Shown: positions 61,601-64,000 of the stretch, one piece after another
Layout of the letters: every line of letters begins with the position of its first letter
Numbering within the stretch: the first letter of the stretch is position 1
Assembly (NCBI GenBank): GCA_963678705.1
Contig: CAVMBN010000142.1
Location: forward strand, 118,949 to 182,948
Direction of reading: 5' to 3'
Source: Panorpa germanica
Lineage: Eukaryota; Arthropoda; Insecta; Mecoptera; Panorpidae
DNA length: 64,000 nucleotides
Position numbers and translations under genes: made by a program
Notes under the pieces: generated by a model
Databases searched by the model: none
Told to the model about the DNA's origin: nothing
What the model saw: only the letters and a program-made list of their open reading frames with translations

Positions 61601-64000
61601 AAACACAGTTCTCGTCGAATTCCATGTTCCAGAGCTCAGGCCCCATTACAGTTCGCTGAGGACAACCTTTAGATAGTTGCCTTTTCATGGAACGGTAATC
61701 GGTTTGTAAAATAATGTTCGACAATGAAAATAGTTCTCCATAGCGCAGTAGACGTACCTATATGTTTTTTCCGGTCTAATTATTTGAAGGTCACTTGTCT
61801 ACCGAACATCAACAAAGGCACACTGAATTTCTATAAATATCTCATATACATACTTGAACTTATGCCTACTTACTTACCATTTGTTTGTTACCATTGAATG
61901 TTCATGAACGATCAATCACTATTTCCAAGAAAACCGCATATATTGTTCACTTAATCACTTATAACAATTAATACACTCTCATTATTATTTAAAACACGCA
62001 TTTATATAAACTAATTCTTGTGTTTTAATATTATTTATAGTTAATGTTATTCGACTTACTTGATAGTGGGCGGCAACCTTTTGTCTTCCGTATATTTGTA
62101 GTGTTTATATGAGGTCTTCCTTATATATCTCTACAGATTTCTTGAATTTTAAACCACTTGATGTTTTAGCACTAACACTAACCTAATTATTATCACTTTT
62201 TTTGTCTATCGCACTTATTAATGTCTTAAATCAAACATCAAAGTTACAAATTTGAGGTTATGTTTATAAGACCGCGTGTACGCGTAATGAAAAATTCGTT
62301 TTTAACACTGGTTTCCAACTGTCAAACTTTTGTAAAAACACTTTGTTTAGGGTAAATTTACACAAATTTAAAACAAACTTAAATACTTTTCGTTTGAAAA
62401 AGTATTCATATAATTTATTTAATTTTTTTCCATAATTAATTTCTCACTTTTAATCACTTTTTTCACCTAAAGTAGCAGGAGCCGATCACACACATAGTAC
62501 AAAGGAACCACTTGTGTTGCAAAGCAATATTAACGTCCTTGTAAACCAATACGTAGGTCTTCCTTTTTGTATTAAGTCCCATCTGTCTTGCCAGAGCTTA
62601 TGCATATATGCATTCATCTCTTTAACAATATATTTAGTATCGTCTCCAGACTTTTATCCTACAGCCGCATTAACTTTAAATCCTCGAAATTTTTTGCATT
62701 AATTTTAAATCATCAAAATTTGATTTTTTCAGTTCTAGCGTAATTTGTACTTGAGTAAGTGCATGAGTGATTTTTAAATCTAAAGAAATTGTCCCCAATA
62801 TCACTTGCACCACTTCTGTAGATACAGTTCTGCAAAAACGCGTCATCGTCAATAACATAGTTTTTTGCATGGAAGATTGATCCTGTAATACCATGCCGAA
62901 GCACAATACACAACTATAAGCATAAATGCCCCCTTGTATAGTGTCGGCATAGTTGCCGAGTTTAAGCTTCATTCCGTCCTTGTGACACGCGCAAGGTGTG
63001 TTACAAGTTTATCATTCGTTGTTACTGTATTTGTTTCGTAGCTTTGTAGCTTCAAGAAACTACAGATTTTATATATAGCAGGTCGAGAACGGCTTTCTAA
63101 GGTTTCTGTACTATTTGCACCGATAAGGATCACATTATCGTTGGCAAAACATATGTCTACACAACCTTTCGAGTGAGAAACACAGTTCTCGTCGAATTCC
63201 ATGTTCCAGAGCTCAGGCCCCATTACAGATCGCTGAGGACAACCTTTAGATAGTTGCCTTTTTATGAAACGGTAATCGGTTTGTAAAATAATGTTCGACA
63301 ATGAAAATAGTTCTCCATAGCGCAGTAGACGTACCTATAGGTTTTTGCCGGTCTAATTCTTTGAAGGTCACTTGGCCACCGGACGTCAACAAAGGCACAC
63401 TGAATTTCTATAAATATCTCATATACATACTTGTACTTATGCCTACTTACTTACCATTTGTTTGTTACCATTAAATGTTCATGAACGATCAATCACTATT
63501 TCCAAGAAAACCGCATATATTGTTCACTTAATCACTTATAACAATTAATACACTCTTATTATTATTTAAAACACGCATTTATATAAACTAATTCTTGTCT
63601 TTTAATATTATTTATAGTTAATGTTATTTGACTTAATTGATAGTGGGCGGCAACCTTTTGTCTTCCGTATATTTGTAGTGTTTATATGAGGTCTTCCTTA
63701 TATATCTCTACAGATTTCTTGAATTTCAAACCACTTGATGTTTTAGCACTAACACTAACCTAATTATTATCACTTTTTTTGTCTATCGCACTTTTTAATG
63801 TCTTATATCAAACATCAAAGTTACAAATTTAAGGTTATGTTTATAAGACCGCGTGTACGCGTAATGATAAATTCGTTTTTAACACTGATTTCCAACTGTC
63901 AAACTTTTGTTAAAACACTTTGTTTAGGGTAAATTAACACAAATTTAAAACAAACTTAAATACTTTTCGTTTGAAAAAGTATTCATATAATTTATTTAAT

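Larger units (their letters stand above)
19704..64000. repeat. Macrosatellite array, right arm (~28 monomers of ~1,586 bp)
   Basis: The marker CACTTG-TGTTGC recurs at 19704, 21290, 22876, 24462, 26048, 27634, 29220, 30806, 32393, 33980, 35567, 37153, 38739 and 40324. It continues at 41911, 43497, 45083, 46669, 48256, 49843, 51426, 53012, 54598, 56185, 57753, 59339, 60925 and 62509. Spacing is 1,583-1,587 bp except 1,568 after 56185, where about 18 bp are lost near 56545. All copies have the same orientation, and the array runs off the right edge. Each copy carries the minus-strand retrotransposon relic. No independent gene is present. Short open frames on both strands here are relic fragments or their antisense. 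Confidence 0.97.

Noticed and set aside
265..64000. CRISPR-like array because of regular repetition
   Set aside because: The repeat unit is 1.6 kb with no spacer/repeat structure, in a eukaryotic context; it is a macrosatellite.

Overview
The window is eukaryotic nuclear DNA, AT-rich and most likely from an insect or other arthropod. I infer this from consensus GT-AG introns, a Polinton/Maverick transposon, and a tandem array built from an R1-clade-like non-LTR retrotransposon relic. The species cannot be named from the sequence.

Layout: (1) Positions 1-3443 and 19704-64000 form one head-to-tail macrosatellite with a monomer of about 1,586 bp and about 30 copies. Each monomer carries, on the minus strand, a collapsed relic of a retrotransposon ORF2: reverse-transcriptase pieces followed by the C-terminal region with the W-Q-x-x-R-W box. 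The RT catalytic box reads F-A-N-D in the copies I examined, with one F-A-N-N, so the founding copy was probably already dead. Subsets of monomers share private variants. These reveal dimeric higher-order repeats with a period of about 3,174 bp and a two-monomer block repeated 12.69 kb apart. (2) Positions 3444-19703 are one complete Polinton of 16,260 bp, inserted into a single monomer. It has a 6-bp target-site duplication (CACTTG) and long terminal inverted repeats beginning AGTAGTGG.

Polinton gene order. On the plus strand at the left are an acidic ORF and the protein-primed family B DNA polymerase. Leftward (minus strand) follow the chromodomain integrase, a small ORF, a conserved capsid-linked protein and the packaging ATPase. 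On the plus strand come the PLA2-domain minor capsid protein, adenain-like protease, penton-like protein, a 48-codon overlapping ORF, the double-jelly-roll-type major capsid candidate and a Cys-rich ORF. A leftward block of unknown genes completes the right end. Its promoter-proximal gene appears to be spliced, with consensus introns and non-coding leader exons. Together these are a replication and integration module plus a virion-assembly module, as in polintoviruses.

The copy is decayed. The polymerase has two in-frame stops and a frameshift. The integrase has Gly in place of its second catalytic Asp. The PLA2 gene has two in-frame stops, and the gene at 9648-10913 has one. The unknown genes at 16-17 kb have further breaks. 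Major capsid, penton-like, ATPase and the 48-codon ORF remain open, and the protease keeps its catalytic residues but lacks a clear start. None of the other ~29 monomers contains the element, so it probably landed after the array expanded.
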